A stretch of 64,000 nucleotides of DNA from Strigamia acuminata (lineage: Eukaryota; Arthropoda; Chilopoda; Geophilomorpha; Linotaeniidae). Shown here in pieces: positions 51,937-62,477 of the stretch; positions within the stretch are counted from its first letter, which is position 1; each line of letters opens with the position of its first letter. The notes under the pieces were generated by a model that ran no database searches, was not told the DNA's origin, and saw only the letters and a program-made list of their open reading frames with translations. Location: NCBI GenBank assembly GCA_949358305.1, contig OX442319.1:10044001-10108000 (forward strand), written 5' to 3'. The position numbers and the translations under genes are program-made.

Positions 51937-52511
51937 GATAGTATAAGATATGATGGAATAAATAATATATGTGAAATTTTTGTTTTTAATAAAAATGTTC
52001 GAACGTTAGAACGTTTTTCTTGTAATATTTTGTTTTGCGACATCGGAGGAATCTTCGGCCTCTATTTTGGTATGTCTTGTTTAACACTTGTTGAAATATT
52101 TGTTCACTGCTGAAAAAGATTAATATCCGACATTAATTTTTTTTATATTTTAAAAAATTTATAATCGGTTGGTTTCATGTAAATCCATTGAAGATTACAA
52201 ACATCTCAACAGGAAAACAAAAACAGAAATTCACCAGACATTTATATAAATTTTCTGTTTTTATTTGCTTAAATTAACACTCCAAAAAAAGTATTCCGTA
52301 TCTGGTCTGAAAAACTATTATTAATACTCAGTGATGTTTCTATTTATTATTTTATTTGTAATAATCTGTACACAGATGTCACTTTAAACCATAACCAAGA
52401 TTTACGTAATGCCATTATTGAAATATATATATAGGCCTAAACTGAATTAAAAGTGAAAATAAACTAAAAAGGAAATCAGAAAACGATTTCATACAATTCA
52501 AACTTACATAC

Positions 52512-53674
52512 ATGTCTTCTAAATGCTTCAAAAATGCCATTGCTCAAAATGAACCTTCAACATCAAAATGTAATGAGGTGAGTTCAATCCTATGACATTA
52601 TAGATGAATATTAGTTGTTGTTTTTATTTTTTTTAGCAGCTAGTAGAGACTTCTCCAAATTTATCAACCATCATCAAAGACATCCACATAACCAGGCGCA
52701 ATAAATGGTTAATCAAACCAAGGTCAAAAGATAATGTCATTAAAATTAAAGTTGATGGAAAGACTTTTTTTATTAAGAAGTATGCAAAATCTCCAACATA
52801 TACTGCAACAATTCCTTTAATTTGATAAATAAAAAAATTGCTATTAGGAATGTATTAATAAACCACAGTCTGTTATTTCAAAAAGCTTTACCATTCAGTG
52901 ATAAAGTAGCTGTTGCATTGTGCTTGATTGGTGTTAGCAAACTGACTTTCCAAGTCATCAAAGACTGGATGAAGGGCAAGAAGAATGTTGTCAATGGAAG
53001 TAATGTCCAGCAAATAATGGATGTGGCAGAAAAGCTAGAAATGACTGGTAAGTTGAGGATTTAATCAAGTCTAGCAGTCATATTGGCAGAAATTAAACAC
53101 AATTATATTGTTTTTCATACTGATTTTATCAGATTTGTTGAACGAATGCCAACAGCTTGTTAGAGTGCATGCTGGGCAGGATCAGGGCACGAGTGACAGT
53201 TTCGACTTCAGTTGGTACGAAACCGATGAAAGTAAAATGGCAGCGAGAAGGAAGAAAGAGGAGCAGTTGGAGAAACAGAAAGTGAGGAAGAAGGAGGAAG
53301 AAAGGAGACGAAAAACGGAGTTGAAGCTGGAACAGAAAACGAGGAAAGAAGAAGAAAGTAAGAAGAAAGCGGACGAGAAGAGAAGGAAAGCGCAGAATAA
53401 ACTCGATGAGAAAAGGATGAAAGAAATCGAGAAGATAAATAAAAATATATCCGCTAATTCTTTTAAAAACAAGCCGATCGGTTATCAAAAAGCCAGCACA
53501 AGTTTTCAAAAATCCCAACAGGATTTCGTGATAACACCATCGGAAGTATCATCGACACAAACATCGTCTGACAGTTTATCGTCGACATCAGGCTCAAAAA
53601 CATCAACAAAATCGATAGAGGAGGTGAAGAGAACGAAGAAAAAATTTACGCACAAACGATCGGATAATAGATGA
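52512..53674 (+). CDS. BTB-domain protein with charged helical tail (gene D)
   Basis: Exons 52512-52577, 52640-52779, 52848-53047, 53133-53674; 315 aa. An alternative acceptor three bases upstream (52637) would add one codon to exon 2. BTB core as in A-C. The helix (KKEEQLEKQKVRKKEEERRRK…) is the most charged, and the tail is Ser/Thr-rich with a Lys-rich end (KKKFTHKRSDNR). The spacing to gene C is larger (1.78 kb between starts), and the 5' UTR region has diverged, so D looks like the oldest tandem copy. Confidence 0.87.
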
Positions 53675-53957
53675 TGATTTTATGTTGTTTATTTAATGTA
53701 AAAAATAAAATTATTATATTTTTTTAAAATAAAAATGAAAATTTTGATTTGATTTTAATTTTATTTTGTAATTTCGCACTTATGACGTCACGCAGCAGGA
53801 TACGGAAGTAGTATCTAAATTTTTAGGGTTAATCGCTGCTGTTTTACGCCAAAGAAATGTAAAATTTCTTTAAAAAAAAATTGAAAAAATGTGAAAAAAA
53901 AATGCACTTATCAAAATTATCATTCTAGATGTCTAAGTATGTAAGGTTGTAATAGGT

Positions 53958-56574
53958 ATGGCTTTAAAATCTAGTTCTGCGTCTTCGGTGTCAAAAGGAT
54001 CGAAACGGGGCGAGAAATGTAGAGATACTCGTGCAAAGTTGAGTGTTTCTGCAACTTACAATGACTGTTCAGACAACAGGAAAAAAATTCAGAAAAGAAA
54101 AACGTACAGTGTGCACAACAGAAGAATTGCACACGTTGAAAAGTACTGTGGTGAATCTAGTTCGGACAGTGAAGTCGACAAACGAGCCTTGCCCTTCACC
54201 AAGTACACCAAACAGCATCTTAGTGGGGACGACAACGAGGCAGAAAATCAAAAAAAAGAAAATCAAAATTGCAAGAAATTGACTGTCCGATTTTCCAAAG
54301 AATGCAAAGGTGACGAAAATAACGAAGAGTGGAATAAAATCGTACCCGAAGTTGTACAAATCACATATCCAGTGTTTATGCCAAACATTTGGCATTACTT
54401 GGGCTATGCCAATGCAGTAAAGGATGTGACACCAGCATCAACGAGCAATAGTGAGGTATATGGCCTTTTTATTGAATAAAATGTGGATTTTTAAAGATTT
54501 AAATTGCAGGATGAAGAAGAAGATCAAATTCCTGTGATTACTAACATCAAAACTGCCAAGCAGCCGAAGTGGATTATTGGTAATAAACCTGTAGGAGATA
54601 TTGATGTAAAAATCGAGGTTGGAGATCAAATATTTTTAATCAAAAGGTTAATAATTGTGTGATAAGTTTGACAGATTTGTAAAAATGTATTTTGTTTTTG
54701 TAGGAAAGTTTTAGTGCAGCACAGTTTATGTTTTCGTAAAGCACTACTCGCAAATGATCCACTTCCAGTTTCAGTCACTTTGAATCATGTTGACGCCGAC
54801 GATTTTAAAATTATTAAGAATTGGATGACAGGGAAGAAACATGCGGTCAAGAAGGATAAGGCGATTGATATTATGGTTGCTGCAAAGAGATTGGAAATGC
54901 CTGGTGAATGTTTGCTGTTATTTTATTGTTATAATTTCGTGTTGCAAATTGCAAATTGTATTTTGTTGCATATAAAATGCATTTTGTTGTATATAAAATG
55001 CATTTTGTTGCATATAAAATGCATTTTGTTGCATTTTGTTGCATATAAAATGCATTTTGTTGCATATAAAATGCATTTTGTTGCATATAAAATGCATTTT
55101 GTTGCATTTTGTTGCATATAAAATGCATTTTGTTGCATTTTGTTGCATATAAAATGCATTTTGTTGCATTTTGTTGCATATAAAATGCATTTTGTTGCAT
55201 TTTGTTGCATATAAAATGCATTTTGTTGCATTTTGTTGCATATAAAATGCATTTTGTTGCATTTTGTTGCATATAAAATGCATTTTGTTGCATTTTGTTG
55301 CATATAAAATGCATTTTGTTGCATTTTGGGGCATATAAAATGCATTTTGTTGCATATAAAATGCTTTCTGCATTTAAAATTGGATTTTGTTGCATATAAA
55401 ATGCATTTTATATTTAAAAATGCATTTTGTTGCATATAAAATTACATTTTACTGCATATAAAATTATATTTTACTGCTCATAAAATGCCTTTTGTTGCAT
55501 ATAAAATGCTTTCTGCAGTTAAAATTGGATTTTGTTGCATATAAAATGCATTTTATATTTAAAAATGCATTTTGTTGCATATAAAATTACATTTTACTGC
55601 ATATAAAATTATATTTTACTGCACATAAAATGCATTTTGTTGCATATAAAATGCTTTCTGCATTTAAAATTGCATTTTATTGCATATAAAATGCATTCTG
55701 AATATAAAATTGCACTTTATTGCACATAAATTACATTCTGTACTTCAAATTGCAAGAATTTTGTCGAAAAACAAATAAATAAAATATTTTATTTTATTTT
55801 TAAGATTTGTTTATGCAATGCAAATCGATCATACGGTGTCCTGCTGGTGCTGACGACAAGAAAGAATCAAAAAGCGAAGCGAAGAAAAGAAAAAAGGAGG
55901 AACACGCAAAGGCAAAAGCCGACAAAAAGGAAGAAAAGCGAAAGAAAAAAGAGCTGGAAAAGAGGAAGAAAATAGAACATCAAGCGAAGAGAAATTCGAG
56001 TGATATTACAATAATAAGAGAAGCAGAAAGAAAAATCCACTCGCAAAACCTTGTTTTAAACGACCCATTTATATCGGACTGTCCATCAACAACCGCAACA
56101 AGTGGAACAACAAGTGGAATGACAAACACAGCGAGTTACACAACAAGAAACATTTCCACTGATTATTCATCAATACTAACCGGGGCTCCATCAACGGACG
56201 TTGGCACCACAATAACCGGCTCCACATCAAATACCACCGGCTGCAGGTCAATTGCCGGCTCAACAAATACAGCAACTACATCAACATTAGCAGGTTACGA
56301 AACAATCTCCGAGCTCATTAGACCGGTCAAATCAAAGCCGGTGAAGAGTGACAAACTGAGAAAAGACAAGGAAAATGAAGACGCCAGGCCGAAAACATCA
56401 AAAACCGATGTCGGAGTGAATAAAAAGCATAAAACCGACAAGCAAAGAGGTGGGGCAGACAAAAGTCAACTGCCAGTGCTGTTTGGCGTCGATGTCGACG
56501 AACGGTTTTGCAAACGTCGACGTAAAAGTGACACGACTTTTGTTACGACGTCGATCGATTTAGGCAAGGAGTAA
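53958..56574 (+). CDS. BTB-domain protein with long N-terminus and charged tail (gene E)
   Basis: Exons 53958-54455, 54510-54646, 54704-54903, 55805-56574; 534 aa. Residues 1-166 are an extra Ser/Lys-rich N-terminal region not seen in A-D. The BTB core follows: DVKIEVGDQIFLIKR, KVLVQHSLCFRKAL, then the helix DADDFKIIKNWMTGKK and AAKRLEMPDLFMQCKSII. The tail has a short Lys/Glu helix (KAKADKKEEKRKKKELEKRK), then a long Thr/Ser-rich region. It shares intron phases with A-D, and exon 3 is exactly 200 bp. Intron 3 carries the 21/31-bp array. An AATAAA overlaps the stop region (56576-56581). Exon 3 could alternatively splice to 56626, see gene F. Confidence 0.85.
54945..55745. repeat. Minisatellite with 21-bp and 31-bp units, intron of gene E
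   Basis: Units of TTGCATATAAAATGCATTTT (21 bp with the flanking G), often extended by a second GCATTTTGTT to 31 bp. Regular in 54960-55370, degenerate to 55745. The long Met/Gln/Asn-rich frames on the minus strand are artefacts. Confidence 0.95.
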
Positions 56575-56625
56575 AAATAAAAATATTTGCGCTTTTAGAT
56601 TGCTACACCACTTTGTTTTGTGTAG

Positions 56626-59600
56626 GTTGTGCTTCTAACAATGTGTCGGAAGCGAGGCGAAAGCAATGTAAAGAGAATGTGACGAAAGACGACGACAAAT
56701 GGGTTTTACCGCAATCGATTCATGGTCATGGAAAGTCGGTTTACCGAGTTCCGTCGTCGCTTCACGGTCGTGGAAAGTCGGTTTACCGAGTTCCGTCGTC
56801 GCCCGGGCTAGCTCAAATGGAGAATCCAAGCTGTGATTGTAATGAAATACCACCTGGAATGTTGAGAATAAGGAACGGCAAAGATGCAGTTCTTGTTGAC
56901 CAGTATGTAGTATTCACCCATATGGTTCCAAAATATATGCAGGGTGTTCGGAAAGTCTTTAGACAATTTTAACATTTTTTTACACGTTTCAATTAGGTGG
57001 TAACAAAATATTTTATTTTTGTGTATTGACAAGCGATTATTAAAGTTTTTATTCATGTTATTGTGATCAACTGCCCCTGTGCAGTTCACTGCCCTGCACA
57101 GCATGTCTCCAAATACAGCTCCTCGTTGTACCCCGCAACCAGGTGACTCACTGCGGGCCCTGGAAATTACCATGGGCCCCGGAAGTAACCGTTAGGGGGT
57201 GTTGTGGGCCCATAGTGACCCATGAGTTGTTCAGCAATCAGCAAGGTCGCATCCGACCACTCACTTGATCGGCTTGGCGAGTCTCTCGTCCGCCGGGACC
57301 TGAGCGTTTGAGTTTGGTTAGGTACGTTACGCGGCAGACGGAGAAGAAATACTGACCATGCGTGTCATTAGGCCCAATGGCCGCTGTGACGCGCGGTCTG
57401 ATTAGGGATGGTTGCAGAGGCATCCATCACATTGGGAAATGCACTGAGACATCCCAAATCTCCTAGACAACATGAATAAAGCTATTAACAATAATAACTC
57501 TTGTATTTTGTGTGTATAATAATGGCCCTCTCCTGACTACATCGTGTCCGTCTGAACACTCATATTATGTTTCTTGTTTCGGAGACCAAATATAATTTTA
57601 ATGTATTATTTAAATCATGTGGGTTTTCTAGATCCAAAGCAAAGCGAGAGAGTCGACGTTTGAAAAGATTGATAGGAGATGATGATCCGAGAGCAACTAC
57701 GGTCAACATAAGTAAAGTTACCAAAACCGACTTGTGGGATTTAGCAGCCTGGATTAGAGGCGACAACGTGACTATTACACCTGCTAATGTAACTAGTATA
57801 ATGACCTTGGCCGAAAGATTGGAAATGCCTGGTAAGTCTAGTTTTAGGGGCACCGAAATTACCCACCTAAAAACTGGCTCCAGTTGGCACTGCTTGATCC
57901 TCACCAACTCCTACGACATAACATCTTAGCTGCATTCCCATTGCAGCCAATGGGAACAGAGGATTTAGCAAGGTGTCAGTCTGTGGCAAGACCACCACAT
58001 CTGACCCAGTATTATCTCCAGTCCCATACTCACTGGTTCTGGTAAGTGAGAAGAAGACGATGGCGATTACGATCGCAACAAGAGGCATGGTCACTCTTGA
58101 AGCGGCCTGTTAGCCATGCTGCAATGCAGGGCAGGCAAAGTCAATCCGACCATGCTGCCCACGTGGTCGAAGGTTTTTCGGCAACCCAGCCACCTAGGCG
58201 ATAACACGATGAACACGCAACTCTTAGACAACCGCAATAACGATAATATCAATCTAAACACTGTTCTCTGTGTTGTTCTTAATCGTGAATGGTGTCCAAA
58301 CGCCCGTGGTCTTCCCCTAGCCATGAGGCGATCGACCGCCACTTAGTGCTTTGATTCGATTTTTATTTGTCAGTTCTTCTGCACAAGGCCAAACGGTATA
58401 AATTGGATGTGGACGAAGGGTGTCGGTCACCGAGAGATATTTTTACGGACGAATGGATGATGAACCAACTGGAAAATATTGCAAATGAAGAAAAGGTTCA
58501 AAAGCAAACGGTTGTCCCCGAGATTTTAAACGAAGTTTGCGAAGCCGAAAGTTTGCCGTTTCAAGAAACGGAATATAGCGACTATCCAACTGAAGGTGAT
58601 TTTTTTCACTAGTACAATATTGTAGCCAAATTATATTTTGATAAAACAATGTTGCAGCACGAACAGAAGCGGCCAACGAAGTGCACTGCACGACGTCGAG
58701 TTCACAAACGGAATCATCCATCTCGACAAGCACAAACACGGAGGAAGATTCGTGTAAAACGATGCGACCAATCGACGACTGCGACAATAATAACAATAAT
58801 AATAACAACCTAATTATGGAGACTATTGGTCATTTGTTTGGATGGACTCAAAGGTAACTATTGCTCACAATATATCATAAATAAATAAACGTTTTTCTTA
58901 TAGAATAGGACATCTGTGTGAGAAGGATAGTTGCAAAATAGCGAGCCATAAACTACTCAAATCCATCCAATTTCTCTTATGTCAGGAAAATATTGTAATA
59001 TAATTAATAAAAATAAATTAAATAATTAAATAATTATAATTTGTGTTTTGTTTTAGGTTTTAGGAGAAAGTTATTGCGGTGGAAATGAAATCAGTCAACC
59101 TAATTACGAGGGTCCAGGTTTGAAAATTGCAATATTTGGGGCCGTCCATAAATTTTAAAATTTTGTATTATAAGCTTGTATCAAAATTTTTTTTTGAGGG
59201 GGGGGGGTGGTGGTGAGTTTTGTTACGTAATATTCTAGGGGGGGTTTGTGGATTTGTTACGACCTTGTTACAGGGGGGGGGGGGGGGGGAGGGGGTCTAA
59301 AAATCGAAAAATCAGCGTTACGTAATTTATGGACGGCTCCTTTGACGGGTTTTTATTTTATATATTTGTTTATTGTTTTAGCGTCTATTTTAAAATTTCC
59401 TTTCGATGCGTCTAAATACCATTGGGTTACTGGTGAGCCGTCAACTTGTCACGCATTTTGTGCTGCGGTCGTGTTTAAAGGAAAGCTTTATGTATCGGGT
59501 ACTGTTATTAGGTGCTGTTGTTATTTATTTGTGGGTTTTTGAATTGGAATTTTGTAGGTGGGAGAAATATCCGTTCGGCTAAGAAGAACATTCCGGCGGC

Positions 59601-61369
59601 TGTTGGAGACATTTGGCGTTTTGATCGTAACCACGACAAGTGGTCTCATGTTGGCAACTTGTGTGTCAGTAGGATACATCACTGCGCGATCGCTTTTGAG
59701 GACTCGATTTATTTTGTAGGAGGTCTTGATGACAATTTGTGGTAATTTTTCAAAGTGTAGTGAGATTTTAAGGTTTTTTAGGGTGGATTATGGCATAGAC
59801 AAAAATGACAAAGGTCAGGGGCCTGCTTTATTTAGGGGGGGGGGGGCTGGACTGGGCCTCTCAAAAAAGTCGTATGAGAATTCATTTTTAGGTCAAAAAA
59901 TTGATTATTAGCAAAAATTTAACATCAAGCCAAAAAATGCAATTTTAGGCCTCCAATTTTAGGCCACAATATCTAATTTTTGGCCAAAAAGTTCAAATTT
60001 AGGCTAAAAAGTCCAATTTTAGGCCAAAAAGTCCAATTTTAGGCTAAAAAGTCCAATTTTAGGCCAAAATGTCCAATTTTAGGCCAAAATGTACAATCTT
60101 AGGCCAAAAAGTACAATTTTAGGCCAAAAAATCCAATTTCAGGCCAAAAAGTCAAATTTCAAGCCAAAAAGTCAAATTTTAGGCCAAAAAGTCCAATTTC
60201 AGGCCAAAAAGTCTAATTTTAGGCCAAAAAGTCCCAATTTTAGGCCAAAAAGTTTAATTTTAAGCCAAAAATTAAAATTTTAAACAAAAAAATGATTACA
60301 CAGACATAACTTACAAGGGGCCCAGAAAAAAATTTGTCAAGGGCCCCAAAAGAGCTAAATGCAGCCGTGTATAAGGACCCCTGATCTCCTAAGAAATTGA
60401 AAGCCATAAAACTTAGCTTAGCTACCCCTCAAGCTTTCCTGCAATGCTCAAATGAATAACACTTGAAATATTAGGTGCAATCCGAGTTTTTGTTTTGCTG
60501 TTTTTTTGGTGCTTTTATAAAACAAATTGACACCAAAAACATCCACAAACCATCATAAAAAACTGCTAAAACAACAACCACAACTTCTGCACCTAAAAAT
60601 ATTCAATTGTTTCAATTTATTCAATTTCTTGTTTTTGAGTGTGTGTAAATTTCAGTATGTTATCTTCAGTGGAACGATTGCAGATCACAAACGAATCAAT
60701 GAGTATCGATGAAGTGGCGCCTGTGTCAGTGGCCAGGGCGGGAACATCGGGAACAGCTCATGGCAAAATGCTTTTTGTGGCTGGAGGAATAAGCAACCAT
60801 CCAGCTGGCAATTGCAGTTGCCACATACTGGATGAAATGGAGTGTTACAATTCGACATCGAACAAGTAATTTTCTACTCGAGAATAATTTTTAATTTTTC
60901 TAATTTTTTTTTATTGACGCTAGATGGCATCGGTTGGCGCCGCTCGCCGTCCCACGGGCATTTGCTACAGTAATCAGTACAAATTTGGGTCTTTTCGTGA
61001 TTGGTGGCGTTACATTTAAAAATAGAATAGAACCAACACTGGAATCCGTGTACAGCGTCGCTGAAGTGGAGGTTTATGGCAGTTTGAGGATGACGTCACC
61101 GGCATCTTTGATTAAGCCTCGTTATGCAGCCAGCGCTGCTGTGCACAGTAAGTCCTCGAGAGATCATCAAAAGTGAAAGTTGAGAATATTTTTATGGGGT
61201 TATAATTTTGTTTTTTGTTTTTTTAGATGGCCATCTTTATGTTTTTGGAGGAATTGAATTAGAAACAGGAAGTCATGTGTCAATAGTGGAACGTTTTTCA
61301 ACCACACAACAGAATTGGGTTTTGGCTAATGATTTTTTCAGCTCACAATTGCTGAAACATGAAATATAA
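56626..61369 (+). CDS. BTB-kelch protein (gene F)
   Basis: BTB-kelch proteins commonly serve as cullin-3 substrate adaptors. Exons: 56626 or ATG 56817 to 56902, 57632-57831, 58374-58595, 58658-58853, 58904-58994, 59057-59117, 59382-59498, 59558-59741, 60656-60865, 60924-61147, 61227-61369. From ATG 56817 it gives 577 aa and all phases close. The BTB part is diverged (GMLRIRNGKDAVLVDQ, then ISKVTKTDLWDLAAWI and MTLAERLEMP), but exon 2 is exactly 200 bp with the same phases as in A, B, D and E. No clear BACK domain follows; an acidic Ser/Thr/Asn-rich linker does. Kelch motifs: FKGKLYVSGGGRN, DSIYFVGGLDD, GKMLFVAGGIS, LGLFVIGGV and HLYVFGGIE, each followed by a W or Y position. Sequence upstream to an acceptor at 56626 is open in frame and holds a duplicated 14-residue GKSVYRVPSS unit, so a longer N-terminus is possible. 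Confidence 0.85.
56940..57630. repeat. Retroposon-like insert in gene F intron 1
   Basis: CAGGGTGTTCGGAAAGTC at 56940 looks like a mariner-type terminus. From about 57095 to 57510 the sequence is GC-rich (TTGGCGAGTCTCTCGTCCGC) and ends in AATAAAGCTATTAACAATAA, an A-rich tail like that of a retroposed element. No family is assigned. Confidence 0.45.
57855..58345. repeat. GC-richer inserted segment in gene F intron 2
   Basis: The segment differs sharply in composition from the flanking intron and fills nearly all of it. Frames on both strands are open for 75-83 codons but show no domain. It is probably an old transposable-element insertion; termini could not be matched. Confidence 0.4.
59138..59340. 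mobile_element. MITE with GGCCGTCCATAAATT termini, G-rich core
   Basis: GGGGCCGTCCATAAATT at 59138 and its complement AATTTATGGACGGCTCC at 59340 flank about 200 bp in gene F intron 6. The core has two long G runs on the + strand (about 59198-59212 and 59271-59296). The terminus resembles a family widespread in animal genomes (from memory). Confidence 0.75.
59940..60285. repeat. 20-bp minisatellite in gene F intron 8
   Basis: About 16 units of AGGCCAAAAAGTCCAATTTT with scattered substitutions, between kelch exons 8 and 9. Confidence 0.92.
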
Positions 61370-61379
61370 TTAAAATTAT

Positions 61380-61850
61380 ATTAGAAAATGTAAACAAATG
61401 AACAAAAATAGTGGAAAAACTGGAAAATAAACCAAAAATAGTGGAAAAACTGAAAAATAAACCAAAAATAGTGAAAAAACTGAAAAATAAATCAAAAATA
61501 GTGAAAAAACTGACAAATAAACCAAAAATAGTGAAAAAACTGAAAAATAAATCAAAAATAGTGGAAAAACTGACAAATAAACCAAAAATAGTGGAAAAAC
61601 TGAAAAATAAACCAAAAATAGTGGAAAAACTGAAATATTAACCATAAACGGTAAAAAACTGCAAAATAAGCTAAAAATAGTCGAAAAAATAAAAAATAAA
61701 CCAAAAATACTAGAAAAACTGGAAAACAAATCAAAAATATAAGCAAAACTGAAAAATAAGCCAAAAATACAAGAAATACTGGAAAACAAATCAAAAATAG
61801 TAGCAAAACTAAAAAACAAGCCAAAAAAATAGCCGGAAAACAGGAAAATA
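61380..61850. repeat. 30-bp minisatellite 3' of gene F
   Basis: Units reading AAAAATAGTGGAAAAACTGA then AAAATAAACC begin about 10 bp after the gene F stop. They are very regular to 61630 and degenerate afterwards. The AATAAA in each unit means the array may supply many polyadenylation signals. Long frames on both strands are repeat artefacts. Confidence 0.92.
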
Positions 61851-62086
61851 TACCAGAAAAAACAACCTAAATTTTCTAAATTTAGTTACATAATTGATTA
61901 CGTGAATCGAGCTCACAGGGGCCCCCAGCAGGCAGCTTTAGAGCCCTCACGCTCTCCCAGAAAAAAAAATACATTTTTTAAAATTTATATTTGAAAATTT
62001 TGATATTTTATTTCAAAACGTTTACAATCGCACAACAGAAAATAAAAGAAAAAGAATAAAATGTTTTTTACATTTTTATTTATTTA

Positions 62087-62477
62087 TTATTTCGGATGGA
62101 TATTGCACACGCAGGTCGAGGTCCTTTCGTCCCACTTAGCAGAAATCGTGGTGTCGATGGAATAGTAAAGATCGATGCATTTGCCACGACACCAATAACG
62201 TTCCATAAAACGTTGTCTTTCCGCCCAGGCGTAACCGCTCGCAGCGCGAACCGAATCAGCTTTTTCTAAATTTCAAATAAATATTTTGTTTTATATGTAC
62301 GATATTAAAAATATTTTTAACAGTTATACTGAGTTCCTCTGCGGGCAATTCGATTTGCTCTTGTGTTAAAATTTCAGGCTTGTCGGCGTGGGGCAATCTC
62401 ATGTCGAATTTTTCAGTATTTGAACTACAACCATTCCAAATGCAAATTGCAACCAACAGATGCAGAATGACATGCAT
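62087..62477 (-). CDS. Small secreted cysteine-containing protein, two exons
   Basis: Exons 62330-62477 and 62087-62265; 108 aa. The N-terminus MHVILHLLVAICIWNGCSS is a clear signal peptide, so the product is probably secreted. The mature part begins acidic and Pro-containing (EILTQEQIELPAEEL). Exon 2 carries AWAERQRFMERYWCRGKC and then TCVC near the end (C-x3-C … C-x-C), enough for two disulphides. Frame and phase close exactly (A|AA AAA), and an AATAAA-type signal lies in the minus-strand 3' flank. I do not recognise the family; a small extracellular or peptide-like function is plausible, with no direct evidence. Confidence 0.7.

Noticed and set aside
54871-55435. Three long minus-strand ORFs rich in ATKCNKMHFICNKMQQ
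   Set aside because: They are three frames of the 21/31-bp array in gene E's intron.
61376-61824. 147-aa Phe-rich minus-strand ORF resembling a membrane protein
   Set aside because: Artefact of the 30-bp array; the apparent hydrophobicity comes from AAAATA/GAAAAAC complements.
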